Assembly (NCBI RefSeq): GCF_036898095.1
Contig: NC_090757.1
Coordinates: 62,981,589 to 63,045,588, forward strand
Length of the DNA: 64,000 nucleotides
From: Palaemon carinicauda
Taxonomy: Eukaryota > Arthropoda > Malacostraca > Decapoda > Palaemonidae
Direction: 5' to 3'
Part shown: piece by piece, positions 28,701 through 39,400 of the stretch
Numbering within the stretch: the first letter of the stretch is position 1
Layout of the letters: each line of letters starts with the position of its first letter
Position numbers and translations under genes: made by a program
Notes under the pieces: generated by a model
Seen by the model: only the letters and a program-made list of their open reading frames with translations
Database searches by the model: none
Told to the model about the DNA's origin: nothing

Positions 28701-30295
28701 TGAAAGCCTTGTTATGCATGACATAATTGTACAGCAAAACTTCAAAGGCTCGAAAACAGCTGTGAAGTTGACCTGTAAAAAACTTGGAGCGTCTCCTGGC
28801 CAGGCGCCAGGGAGAGTCTACGAGAATTGAGAAGTCTATCTGGGCAGAGGCATGAACTCCCAAGCCGAGAACTTCTCTCGTGTCATATCAGACTCTCGCT
28901 CTATAAACCAGTTTAAAAGAAGGGAAAGCAAAGGCTGTATCCCCCAAACTCCTCCTGGTGAAAAACCAGTCGCCTAGCCAACGTAAAGCTCTCTAGGAGA
29001 GCGAGAGAGCACTAGCTTAAAAACAACGGCTTCGAAGTAGCTAGGCCTAGTGTAAGCTCTGACGTTTAGGCGAACGAGGAGCAGCAGTTACAAAAAGATC
29101 CGGACAAAGATCCTTAAAAAAATCATCATGATTTAATTAAAGTCCATAGGGGGCTAAGCAGCTTTAGGCTCCTCTCCATCTGACAGAGTCCTCAAGGGAA
29201 TATCAGTAGGAGGGGGAACAGCAACTTCCTCATCTACAGGAACCTTGTCCGATAAAAGCTGGGTCTCAAGCAAGGGAGAGACCTACCGTGGTGGCAATGC
29301 TTTACAAGCAGAGTCCACACTCACTGGTGCATTAGTAGCGGACCAGAACGCAACGTCATGTAACTGCTTGACAGTCTGTGAACTGTCAACAACTGAACTG
29401 TCAACCACAACAGGTGCGTGAGGACGCACAGCGTCCACTCGAGACTGCTTTGACTGCCTAGACTGAGCAGTCAAAACAACTCTAGAATGCGGAGGTTGAC
29501 GCACAGCGTCAAAACAAGTCAACTCCGATTGTTAGTGAACGTCTTGAACGTCAACAGGAGCATCAGCAAGTGGCCTAACGTCCAAATGCGGCTGAAAAAC
29601 CACACGAGACCGCATCGAGTGTGGTTCTAAACAACCTGACTGACGTGACTAAGCTACGCCAACGTCAACAGTAAGCACAAAGGAACGTTAGGTTGGCTGA
29701 AAGCCAGGATATCGATGAGATAAACGGCTAGACTCAACGGACTAATCGGCAGAATAGTCTTCCATAAGGGAGGCAAGCATATACTGCATGTCTTGCCATA
29801 TAACCCATTAAGGATCAACGGAAATGGTTGTGGTAAGAGACGAGGGTAACGTCTGTGACCGCAACACTTTGCCAACAAAAAAAGACTCTCGGAGTCTGTG
29901 TTACGCTTTTGTTAGGCGGCGAGCAGTTATCCGATGACTGCATAGGGTCAGAGCTGTCCTAATGGTTGTAACCAGGACGCTGGACCTGTCCTGAAAGGAC
30001 TGACTTTCGCTTAAGGGCTTCGAAACCTTGTGACAGGTTTCTTATGCGAAAAGCCTTCGGATGACGAGGAGAAACGTCTCTCTCGTCTTATGGTAGGGGA
30101 GATCTTGGTAAGATACACCCGATACCATAGAGGGAAAACGTCTGTTCGTTGATCAAGGCCTCTCGAACCCATAAGTCGTTTGACATTACTTCTCCCCTGG
30201 GCTTGGGAGCATGCAAGAGGTCCCGGACTAGGTGAACGACAGGCACGAACAGACGAACCCTCGGACGCAACACTGTAACACTTTGCGCATATCAC
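28701..30295 (-). pseudogene. A3 gag remnant
   Basis: Pieces in order on the minus strand: 'GSSVRACRSPSPGPLACSQA' (30240 region; A2 has 'ARACRSPSPGLLLSS'), 'SRVDAVRPHAPVVVDSS' (29420 region), and 'GVHASAQIDFSILVDSPWR' (28863-28669; A2 has 'GVPASAQGDFSSLVDAPRR'). Many stops and frame changes occur. The Cys-rich N-terminus of A2 gag is not found. It cannot make a full gag. Confidence 0.7.
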
Positions 30296-30651
30296 TTTAT
30301 CACTTCGATTTTCTGTTTTGCACTTATTTCACTGAAATCGAAACTTTTACTGATTTCTACCTGAAACACGCAATTCTACCCTTCATTAAAAGGTAGTAAT
30401 TGCGAAATCAGTCGTATAATGCAAGCTCATTAATACCAGCAAAAAACAGAAAACATATTTTAAGATAAAAAAACCAGTGGCTGGGAAAGAGACTAAACAC
30501 TAGTTCATATAAACTACGTTTTCAATCTCTCACCGCACATAGCCTGGGGACGAGAATAAAAAACTAAAAACGTTTTATCCTTCCTCCCCGTACAGCGACT
30601 AGGGACGAGAGTAACTCGAGAACAACGTTACCCGCTTGAACGGAACGTTTT

Positions 30652-30700
30652 CTCTCCTCTCTCTCCCTCCGTCTCTATCTCTCTCTCTCTTTCTCTCTTG
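30652..30700. repeat. (CT)n-rich tract in A3 leader
   Basis: Pyrimidine run of CTCT units between 'aacggaacgttt' and 'tgatttcgcacc'. It is present at the same place in A4 (41263-41305) and A5 (48057-48101), so it belongs to the element. Confidence 0.85.
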
Positions 30701-31174
30701 ATTTCGCACCTAAGAGAAGAGCCCAATTATATATCGTCAAAAAAAAAAAAACATGTTATTTGACTAAAGGAAAAAACTGAAAGGTTTTTCAAATAAAAAG
30801 TTCCTTTAAAATAGAATTTAAAACATTTATTTTTATATGTTTATAATAAATGGAAAGTTAATCGAAGAGGCCTAATAAAGGCGGAGAGATATAAAATATA
30901 TAGAGGAAAATCTATAACGTGATAAGATAATTACTAAAAGCCTAAACACACTTCCGTCTAAGGGAAGGGTCGGCCATTTAAAAGTGAAAGAAAGTCCATA
31001 CTCTCTTTGTCACCATAATTAAATCTATCCAAAACGAGTTCAAGATTTAAGATGAAGATAAAACACCTGCATAGCGAAAGCTCAAAACTAGAATATAGTA
31101 CTTCACCAAATAGATGTGAAAAACTCCAGTTTAGCAACAGCGAGTAAAGTACGTCTTGTCGACACCTCGACAGA

Positions 31175-31332
31175 GAGAAAATTGAGTCTTTGTTTACATT
31201 GAGAGCTGGGTATCTGGTCGACAGATGGCGCTGTTGGGCACACCCGCAACCTGTGTAGCGATCGCTGGCGAGTTTTTCCGTAGAGTTGTCTGTCGAGCAA
31301 CAGAGTTGCAGCTATATAATCACCGGCTAAGT
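31175..31332. repeat. A3 terminal inverted repeat (high-coordinate copy)
   Basis: Inverted partner of 25252-25406, starting 'gagaaaattgagtctttg' and ending 'tatataatcaccggctaa'. Confidence 0.9.
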
Positions 31333-31580
31333 TAAATATTGAAAATTGTATTTTTCCTAACCATACAAACCTTAGCTATTTACATTGGGTTTACCTTTTA
31401 GCGCAGCTGAAATGGCGAGCCATTAGAATTTAACGAGGGTGTATTACCCCCGCGCTAGTTAGCGGGGGGGTAGGGGAGTGGTAGCTAGCTACCCCCCCCC
31501 CCCCTCACACACCTGGTGAAGCTCACTTTCACTTAGAGGTAGGACTTGTCTTGGGGGACAGGGCTGGCGGGCAAATATGT

Positions 31581-31676
31581 GTAAATAGCTAAGGTTTGTA
31601 TGGTTAGGAAAAATACAAATTATCTTCGAATTTGTCATTTGTTCCGTAACCGAAATACAAACCACGCTATTTACAT
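31581..31676. repeat. ICR of B3
   Basis: 'gtaaatagctaaggtttgta' through 'ttaggaaaaatacaaatta' is the inverted left end, and 'tttgttccgtaaccgaaata' through 'accacgctatttac' is the inverted right end (35028-35060). Joined, they mirror the circle junction. Confidence 0.88.
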
Positions 31677-32157
31677 TGGGTGACTTACCCCTTAGGTAGG
31701 GTGGAAAGTCCCCAGCCATACTGGCTTTGGCTTTACCCGGGAACTCAGAATCAGAGTGAGTCGCACTCGAGAAAAGGAGTCCCTGCACCTACCAAGTTCC
31801 TTGCTCCGCAAGGAACCGTGTGGCCTACATAAGCTTGTGTGTGAAGGAAGAAGTGTGACCCGTCCTAGGCAGTTGACCTGGAGTTCCAGAAGGAACTCTG
31901 GGTTAGGACGTTCCCAATACCACCTCGTCAGGGTATGGGGGACGCGACAGTATTGACTCAATACTCGGAACACAAGGAAGCATGGTTTACCTGCAGAGGT
32001 TCGAGGTCAGCTATGCAGAGACCAGGATGCTGCTTCCCAGTAGAGGGGATGATGAAGAAAGAAGTAAGGGCCAGCCATACTTCTTTCGTTCATGCAGACT
32101 AAAACCTGATAACAATGCCCTCAACCTTCTGCTACCTGTCCAAAAAGGAGCCTGAGG

Positions 32158-32330
32158 TTAGACCAGCTGTTGTGTAGCCACCACAGAGCGATAGAAAACG
32201 TATCGAAACTCCTGTGGGTCACGCCCTGCAGGAAGCGGGCTGCGAAGGTCATTAGACGCTTCCAGACTCCAGCTTGTAGCACCTGCGTCACAGAGTAGTA
32301 TTACTCGAAGGCGAGGGACGATGCGATGTA
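32158..32330 (-). pseudogene. B3 recombinase C-terminal scrap
   Basis: A minus-strand frame gives 'YYSVTQVLQAGVWKRL' and 'FDTFSIALWWLHNSW', matching the tail of the B6 recombinase ('HHSVTQVLQARMLKHL', 'LDTFLSALWWLHNSW'). The HxxR part is nearly lost and the upstream sequence turns directly into gag-type repeats. It marks the deletion point of B3. Confidence 0.6.
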
Positions 32331-32389
32331 TCCGACATCGTGCTGTAGGGCGACATGACGGGAGAGGGTCTGGAGTCAGGTCGAGATGA

Positions 32390-33600
32390 ATGTCCTTGAG
32401 TCCGAGGCGCGCGGGTGAGCGCAGGCGGTCAGGAGACCGATGATGCGTAGGCGGGCGATGGCGCGTTGACGAGCGATGGCGCGTTCTGGCGAGCGATAGC
32501 CCGTAGGAGAGTGAAGGCGCATTGGAAAGCGATGGCGCGTCGGCAAACGATGGCACGTCGGCAAGCGACGGCGCGTTGGCGAGCGGTGGTGCGTTAACAA
32601 AACGCTAGCGAGCAGGTGAAGAATCGCGATTGCCAACTCGAGAGAGACTAGTGATGGTTAGCGCGCATCGCGCTAACAGAAGGCGCACAGGTGCATCAGG
32701 AAGGTGAGCGCTGAAGCAAGCTGTTAATCAGGCGATCCTAGACGGTCCGAAAACCGTTGGCGCCCAATGGTGCGTGGCAAAGAAGGGCGCGCAGATGTGC
32801 GCTGGCGATTGAAGAAAGCTGGCGCACAGAAGGACAGAAGTAAAGGTGAACGCTGGCGAGCAGGAGGAAGATCTACGGCAAACTCAGCTACCGGAGATCG
32901 TGGTCCACAGCAGGCGAGCGCTAGATCGCTACTGATGGTGTTCAGGGGAACTGACACGCGTGGCAGATCGATGGCGATCGTTGACGCGTAGGAGATCGCT
33001 GACGAGCAGGTGAACGTTGACGCGTCTAAGGTCGCTGGCGAGCTGGTGATCGCTGGCGAGCTGGTGATCGCTGGCGAGCTGATGATCGCTGGCGAGCAGA
33101 AGGCAACGCGTGGAAGCCTGCGCGTAGAAGAAGAGTCCTTGACCCAGACCTGAACCAAAGTTCTAGATCGCGAGGGCGAACGTGGGCGCACAGGGCGTGT
33201 AACAGGAACCAACAGGAACAGCAGAGATGATCATCATGAGAGCGCTGACGAACAGGAGAGCGCTGGCGAACAGGAGAGCGCTGGCGAACAGGAGAGAGCT
33301 GGCGAACAGGAGAGCGCTAGCGATCAGAGAGCGCCAGTGCGCTAACACTGAGCAGGAACAGGAGAGCGCCTGTGCGCAAACGCTGACATAGCAGAAGGGC
33401 GCGCAGGGGAACCCTGACACGCAAGGGAAGAACCCCCGTGGGAGGCAACCCTTTGCCCCGAAGGGATCGTTGTCCGTCGGGAGACTGATGTCCGTCGGAA
33501 GACCGTTGTCTGTCCGCCGGGAGACTGATGTCCGTCGGAAGACCGATGTCCGTCGGGAAGACTGTTGCCCGTCGGAAGACGAGGTCAGACTGCTGTCCAT
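32390..33600 (-). repeat. B3 gag-region short repeats (CG-rich)
   Basis: Successive arrays: about 24-base 'gcgatggcgcgttggcgag' units (32440-32600), 21-base 'gctggcgagctggtgatc' units (33025-33100), 18-base 'gagagcgctggcgaacag' units (33238-33320), and 'gtccgtcgg.agact' units (33470-33590). Several frames stay open, giving Arg/Ser/His/Pro-rich peptides ('RHRSPTRHR' type). Each B copy has its own version here. Confidence 0.7.
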
Positions 33601-35060
33601 CTGCACTAGGGGCGGAAGATCAAGAAGAAGGAGTTGTAGGCTGCATACGGAGATTCAAAAAGGCGCCTCTTAGCACCCTTATAGGGAGGTGGGAGGTGGA
33701 CGGTGAGCCTTACGGCGAAGGAGGCCAACAGCAACAACAGCAGAAGAATCCTCCAAAGAGGAGTCTCTATGAGTGTACTATCTCGCGAACAAAAGAGAAA
33801 CACTTCGTAGAAGAGACTGGTCAGCCAGTGACCTAAAAGGAGCAATCCTCCGAAGAGGGGCTCCTGCAGTTGCCCAGCCCCTTGAGCGAAACTGCAGGTG
33901 CGACCGCTCAGCACCAAGAGCATAGTCGCACGAAAAAAAGGCAAGAGAAGAACCCCCCAAAAGGGGAAAAACTCAAGCCTGGACAGAAAAACTTCCCTCA
34001 GAAGGAAAGTTACCCACCCAAGGAGGCGAGCCTCCTGAGAGTTTTAAAATGAACTGGAGAGCTGTCAATCATCACGGGAGTACTTCCAGTAGAAGGAGAC
34101 ACGCCCCTGACGAAAATCCAAAGGGGAGGCAGCAACAGCCGAATCCTTAGGTCTCAACAAGACAGCTCACACCGTTGCCATATTACAGAAACGAACTAGA
34201 TCGGTAACTATAAGAAAATAAAACATATATCATTAGTACACATTCATTCCCCCGGGAAGGCTCCGAAGAGGAATCCCGAGGGAAAGGAAACAAGAATTAC
34301 ACAAGAGGCACGTGCCCTCACAACCACTTACACTCACGGAAGGAGAGCTGCAACCAAAACAGAATTATAACAATTATAATTATGAAACTATGTAATTATG
34401 TAATTTAAAAATGAATGAACACTAAAGAAAGAACGAAAACACCGAAAGGAATCGTTCTACAAAGCTGAAAAATTAACAAATACAATTAGATTCATAAACT
34501 AATTGAGACAAAACGTACGGCGTAGCAACCCCCCCACACGGGAAGGAAGCTACAAACGTCGGAACGTAGTAAAAGGGTGAACGACCTCAAGAGAGAGAGA
34601 GAGAAAGACCGCAGTCAAACTCGAACGCAACCCATAAAATTACACCGTGGTGGCCTAAACTGCCGAGGGCTCCACGGAGATATCGCACACTACACACACA
34701 TCTCTGAAAAGGAAACTTACTGATTTCTATACTCAAATATATATACAAACATGAAAAAAAAAGTTTACATATATATTGTAGTAAAAGAAAAGTAAGTGAT
34801 TAAGTAAAGACAAAACAAACAATGGCTGCCATGCGAGGACAAAGACAGAGACGTCTGTCCCAGTCCGAGCCAAAAGTGAAAGTGAGCTTCACCAGGTGTG
34901 TGAGGGGGGGACGGGGAGCTAGCTACCACTCCCCTACCCTCCGCTAACTAGCGCGGGGGTAATACACCCTCGTTAAATTCTAATGGCTCGCCATTTCAGC
35001 TGCGCTAAAAGGTAAACCCAATGTAAATAGCGTGGTGTGTATTTCGGTTACGGAACAAAT

Positions 35061-35196
35061 ACAAGTTAAACAACCACGGTGACATCACACATCCCTGTCT
35101 CAGTCCCACTCTCACCGGAAACCAATCGTACTTACAAAAAACCATACGATTCCTATTTGTCGTTCAAATGTTGAACTGTCTTAACAACTCTGAAAA
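35061..35196 (-). mobile_element. LINE RT fragment beyond the B3 insertion
   Basis: On the minus strand it encodes 'YDWFPVRVGLRQGCVMSPWL' and then 'FNL', the conserved RT block that precedes the FADD box. It joins exactly to 25194 when B3 is removed ('LFNLYMDGVVREVNARVLG' across the joint). The upstream part to 35196 is degraded; A4 follows. Confidence 0.85.
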
Positions 35197-35440
35197 ATGT
35201 TATTTTTATAATAAAATAAATTTTTGAATATACTTACCCGGTGATTATATAAGCTGCAACTCTGTTGCTCGACAGAAAACTCTACGTTAAAAATCCGCCA
35301 GCGATCGCAATGCAGGTAGGGGGTGTACTTCAACAGCGCCATCTGTCGTGCAGGTACTCAGTACTCAATGTAAACACAGAACTCAATTTTCTCCTCGGTC
35401 CACTGGGTCTCTATTGGGGAGGAAGGGAGGGTCCTTTAAT

Positions 35441-35531
35441 ATATAATCACCGGGTAAGTATATTCAAAAATTTATTTTATTATAAAAATAACATTTTTCA
35501 ATATTAAACTTAGCCGGTGATTATATAAGCT
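35441..35531. repeat. ICR of A4
   Basis: Inverted copy of the left end (35197-35250) followed by the inverted copy of the right end (42240-42278). It keeps A4-specific details such as 'tattataaaaataac' and 'tataagctgattcac'. Confidence 0.9.
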
Positions 35532-35657
35532 GATTCACACCCAGGGGGGTGGGTAGAGACCAGCAATAATTGTTTACATGATTATGAGCTAAGGATTTTT
35601 TATTTCATTTTAGCAGTTATTCAAAATAACAAACATAAAATAAATAAGTACCTGGTG

Positions 35658-36288
35658 CCACCCGTTGAGATACTACCGCTAGAGAGTTATGGGGTCTTTT
35701 GACTGGCCAGACAGTACTACATTGATCCTCCTTTCTGGTTACGGTTCATTTTCCCTTTGCCTACATACACACTGAATAGTCTTGCATATTCTTTACATAT
35801 TCTCCTCTATCCTCATACACCTGACAACACAGATTACCAAACAATTCTTCATCAGCCAAGGGGTTACTGCACTGTAATTGTTCAGTGCCACTTTCCTCTT
35901 GGTAAGGGTAGAAGAGACTCTTTAGCTATGGTAAGCAGCTCTTCTAGGAGAAGGACACTCCAAAATCAAACCACTGTTCTCTAGTCTTGGGTAGTGCCAT
36001 AGCCTCTGTACCATGGCCTTTCAGTGTCTTGGGTTAGAGTTCTCTTGCTTGAGGGTACACTCGAGCACACTCTCCTATCTTATTTCTCTTCCTCTTGTTT
36101 TGTTAAAGTTTTTATAGTTTATATAGGAGATATTTATTGTTGTTACTCTTCTTAGAATATTTTATTTTCCTTTTTTCCTTTCCGCACTGAGCTATTTTCC
36201 CTGTTGGAGCCCCTGGGCTTATAGCATACTGCTTTTCCAACTAGGGTTGTAGCTTAGTAAGTAATAATAATAATAATAATAATAAGGA
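35658..36288 (+). mobile_element. SINE-like insertion with (TAA)n tail
   Basis: About 630 bases that interrupt the A4 text 'gtacctggt|aaggaagtcgac', which is continuous in A3 and A5. The 5' end reads 'gccacccgttgagatactac' and the 3' end 'gagcccctgggcttatagca' followed by 'gggttgtagcttagtaa' and a (TAA)n run (36264-36287). No ORF of note. The polarity and tail suggest a retroposed non-autonomous element. A clear target duplication was not found, and tRNA-type promoter boxes are not convincing. Confidence 0.65.
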
Positions 36289-36563
36289 AGTCGACTTGAA
36301 CAATTACTCTGCCTTTTTAAGTACGTCTTCCTTACGGAGCCTCACGATCCTCTTAGGATGCTGAGCGACCCCTAGGATCTGAAGTATCAAGGGTTGCAAC
36401 CCATACAACAGGACCTCATCAAAACCTCTAATCTAGGCGCTTCTCAAGAAATGACTTTGACCACCCGCCAAATCAAGTAGGATGCGAAAGGCTTCTTAGC
36501 CTTCCGGACAACCCAAAAACAATAATAAAACATTTCAAGAGAAAGATTAAAAAGGTTATGGAA

Positions 36564-37760
36564 TTAGGGAATTGTAGTGGTTGAGCCCTCACCCACTACT
36601 GCACTCGTTGCTACGAATGGTCCCAGAGTGTAGCAGTTCTCGTAAAGAGACTGGACATTCTTAAGATAAACAGACGCGAACACTGACTTGCTTTTCCAAT
36701 AGGTTGCGTCGATTATACTTTGCAGAGATCTATTTTGTTTAAAGGCCACGGAAGTTGCGACAGCTCTAACTTCGTGTGTCCTTACCTTCAGCAAAGCTTG
36801 GTCTTCCTCATTCAGATGGGAATGAGCTTCTCGTATTAACAGTCTGATAAAATAGGATAAAGCATTCTTTGACATAGGCAAAGATGGTTTCTTAACTGAA
36901 CACCATAAAGCTTCAGACGGGCCTCGTAAAGGTTAAGTTCGTTTTAGATAGAACTTAAGAGCTCTTACAGGGCATAAGACTCTTTCTAGTTCATTTCCAA
37001 CCATACGATAAGTTTGGAATATCGAACGATATTGGCCAAGGCCGAGAAGGCAGCTCGTTTTTGGCTAGAAAACCAAGTTGTAGAACATGTAGCCGTTTCG
37101 GATGAGAATCCGATGTTCTTGCTGAAGGCATGAATCTCACTGACTCTTTTAGCTGTGGCTAAGCATACCAGGAAAAGAGTCTTTAAGGTGAGATCTTTCA
37201 GGGAGGCTGATTGTAGCGGTTCGAACCTGTCTGACATAAGGAATCTTAGTACCACGTCTAAATTCCAACCAGGTGTAACCAAACGACGCTCCTTCGTGGT
37301 CTCAAAAGACTTAAGGAGGTCCTGTAGATCTTTATTGTTGGAAAGATCTAAGCCTCTGTGACGGAAGACTGATGCCAACATGCTTCTGTAACCCTTGATA
37401 GTGGGAGCTGAAAGAGATCGTTCTTTCCTCAGATATAAGAGGAAGTCAGCTATTTGAGTTACAGAGGTACTGGTCGAGGATACGGATACTGACTTGCACC
37501 AGTTTCGGAAGATTTCCCACTTCGATTGGTAGACTCTAAGGGTGGATGTTCTCCTTGCTCTAGCAATCGCTCTGGCTGCCTCCTTCGAAAAGCCTCTAGC
37601 TCTCGAGAGTCTTTCGATAGTCTGAAGGCAGTCAGACGAAGAGCGTGGAGGCCTTGGTGTACCTTCTTTACGCGTGGCTGACGTAGAAGGTCCACCCTTA
37701 GGGGAAGTGTTCTGGGAACGTCTACTAGCCATCGAAGTACCTCGGTGAACCATTCTCTCG
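36564..37760 (-). pseudogene. A4 tyrosine recombinase, frameshifted
   Basis: The frame 38068-36986 contains the N-terminal arm, the core-binding region and the first Arg ('ATAKRVSEIHAFS', 37150 region). A small deletion near 37080 shifts the frame ('ATCSTTWFSSQK' instead of 'ATCSLQLGFLAKNE'). The second half (36881-36564) keeps 'THEVRAVATSVAFKQ' and 'VFASVYLKNVQ' in another frame. All catalytic residues are present but on two frames, so no functional product is expected. Confidence 0.85.
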
Positions 37761-38690
37761 CGGGCCAGAGAGAAGCAACTAGCGTCAACCTTGTCCCTTC
37801 GTGAGAGGCGAACTTCTGCAGTACCTTGTTGACAATCTTGAACGGTGGGAATGCATATAGATCTAGATGTGACCAATCTAGTAGAAAGGCATCTATATGA
37901 ACTGCTGCTGGGTCCGGGATTGGTGAGCAAAAAATTGGGAGCCTCTTGGTCATCGAGGTTGCGAAGAGATCTATGGTTGGTTGGCCCCAGGTGGCCCAAA
38001 GTCTCTTGCATACATCCTTGTGGAGGGTCCATTCTGTTGGAATTATTTGTCCCTTCCGACTGAGACAATCTGCCATGACATTCAAGTTGCCTTGGATGAA
38101 CCTCGTTACTAGTGATATGTCTAGACCTTTTGACCAGGTGAGGAGGTCCCTTGCGATCTCATACAACGTCAGAGAGTAGGTCCCTCCTTGCTTGGAGATG
38201 TACGCCAAAGCCGTGGTGTTGTCCGAGTTCACCTCCACCACTTTGCCTTGAAGGAGAGACCTGAAGCTTTTCCAGGCCAGACGTACTGCCAGTAGCTCCT
38301 TGCAGTTGAAATGCATTGTCCTTTGACTCGAGTTCCATAATACCGAGCATTCCCGACCGTCTAATATCGCACCCCAGCCTACATCCGATGCGTCCGAGAA
38401 GAGTACGTGGTTGGGAGTCTGAACAGTCAGGGGAAGACCCTCTCTAAGGTTGATATAGTCCTTTCACCAAGTCAGACAAGACTTTATCTTTCCGGAAACC
38501 GGGATCGAGACCGCTTCTAGCGTCTTGTCTTTTTTCCAGTGAAAAGCTAGATGGTATAGAAGAGGACGGAGGTGTAGTCTTCCTAGTGACACAAATTGAT
38601 CCACGGATGACAGTGTCCCTACCAGACTCATCCACAGCCTGACTGAGCAGCGTTCCTTCTTCAGCATCTTCTGGATGGATAGCAGGGCTG
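37459..38690 (-). pseudogene. A4 RNase H with one stop; RT palm missing
   Basis: A frame from 38667 (RT thumb 'SVRLWMSLVGTLSSVDQF') runs to 37459, broken only by a TGA at 38464 ('SCLTW*KD'). It keeps 'FSDASDVGWG', 'NCKELLA', 'VNSDNTTALAYISKQGGT' and 'NVMADCLSRKG', that is all four RNase H acidic residues, and the following 'TIDLFATSMTKRLPIF' block. The RT catalytic boxes are absent; gag-derived text follows at about 38690. The same TGA is in A5. Confidence 0.85.
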
Positions 38691-39400
38691 GGGGCTGATC
38701 GTCTTGTTCAGCAACGTCCTCATCAGAGGGTTCCTCATCCGAAACTGATGAGGAAACGGCAACGGAGTGGGCAACGTCTGACTCGCTGAATCCGGTCGCA
38801 CTGGTGGATGCGTGACGGAGCCGGACGCAATATCATGGAACTGCTGCACAGTCTGTGAACTGTCAACAACCATGGGTGCGCGAGGAAGTACAGCGTCAAC
38901 CCGAAACTGTCTAGACCGTCTGGGTTGTGCAGTCAACACCCTACCGGGTTGCTGAGGTTGACGCACTGCGTCACAACAAGTCACCTCTGCTGGTTGTTGA
39001 ACGTCCTGAACGTCAACAACCACCTCCGAGCGTCGCTTAACGTCAACGTGCGACTGGCAACCCACACTGGGTCACATCGGTGGAGGAACCACCTCAACTG
39101 GCAGACGCGAGTAGGTTACCTCAGCGTCAACAGGGCGCACAACCGACCGGTTGGAAGGTTGTTGGCCAGAAGGAGGAACCACCTCAACTGGCAGATGCGA
39201 GTAGGTTACCTCAGCGTCAACAGGGCGCACAACCGACCGGTTGGAAGGTTGTTGGCCAGAAGGTTCTTCTCCGCATTTAAGTCCTCTATCAAGGACGCAA
39301 GCTTGGACTGCATGGCTTGCAGCAAAGCCCATTTAGGGTCTACGGGAGCAGGTGTGGCAACAGACGGGGTTAGCGACTGAGGCGGAACCGTTTACCATCC
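38691..39400 (-). pseudogene. Duplicated gag-derived block in A4, with extra 90-base repeat
   Basis: Same block and same junctions as in A3/A5. It also has a tandem duplication (39082-39171 and 39172-39261) of exactly 90 bases, adding 30 residues in frame ('PSGQQPSNRSVVRPVDAEVT' repeated). It ends at 'ctgaggcggaaccg|tttacc', where mid-gag sequence resumes. Confidence 0.8.

Larger units (their letters stand above)
25213..31345 (-). mobile_element. A3: non-autonomous family A DIRS element
   Basis: 6133 bases. Terminal inverted repeats are at 25252-25406 and 31175-31332, and the ICR at 25453-25541. On the minus strand come gag remnants, a second gag-derived block, RNase H without the RT palm, and the recombinase. 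Compared with A4/A5 it lacks about 330 bases of leader near 30825. 25545-25935 is non-coding 3' leader and 30300-31170 non-coding 5' leader. Confidence 0.9.
25195..35060 (-). mobile_element. B3: short family B DIRS element in the LINE, carrying A3
   Basis: The left end 'gacaaattcgaagataat' (25195-25212) is split by A3 and resumes 'ttgtatttttcc' at 31346. The right end is '...tttcggttacggaacaaat' at 35060. Without A3 it is only about 3.7 kb: terminal repeat, ICR, a scrap of recombinase, CG-rich gag repeats and leader. No RT or RNase H is found, so it is an internally deleted, non-autonomous copy. 31680-32150 and 33950-34880 are non-coding leader. Confidence 0.85.

Noticed and set aside
25213..31345. 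Palindromic arrangement at the A3 left side taken as a separate MITE or foldback element (25213-25541)
   Set aside because: The right half also mirrors the distant right end of A3, and the recombinase gene follows. It is the terminal repeat plus ICR of a DIRS element.
33606..33944. Minus-strand ORF with a Leu-rich, membrane-like stretch
   Set aside because: It lies in the B3 hairpin-module and leader repeats; the Leu run comes from a CAA/CAG repeat on the other strand.
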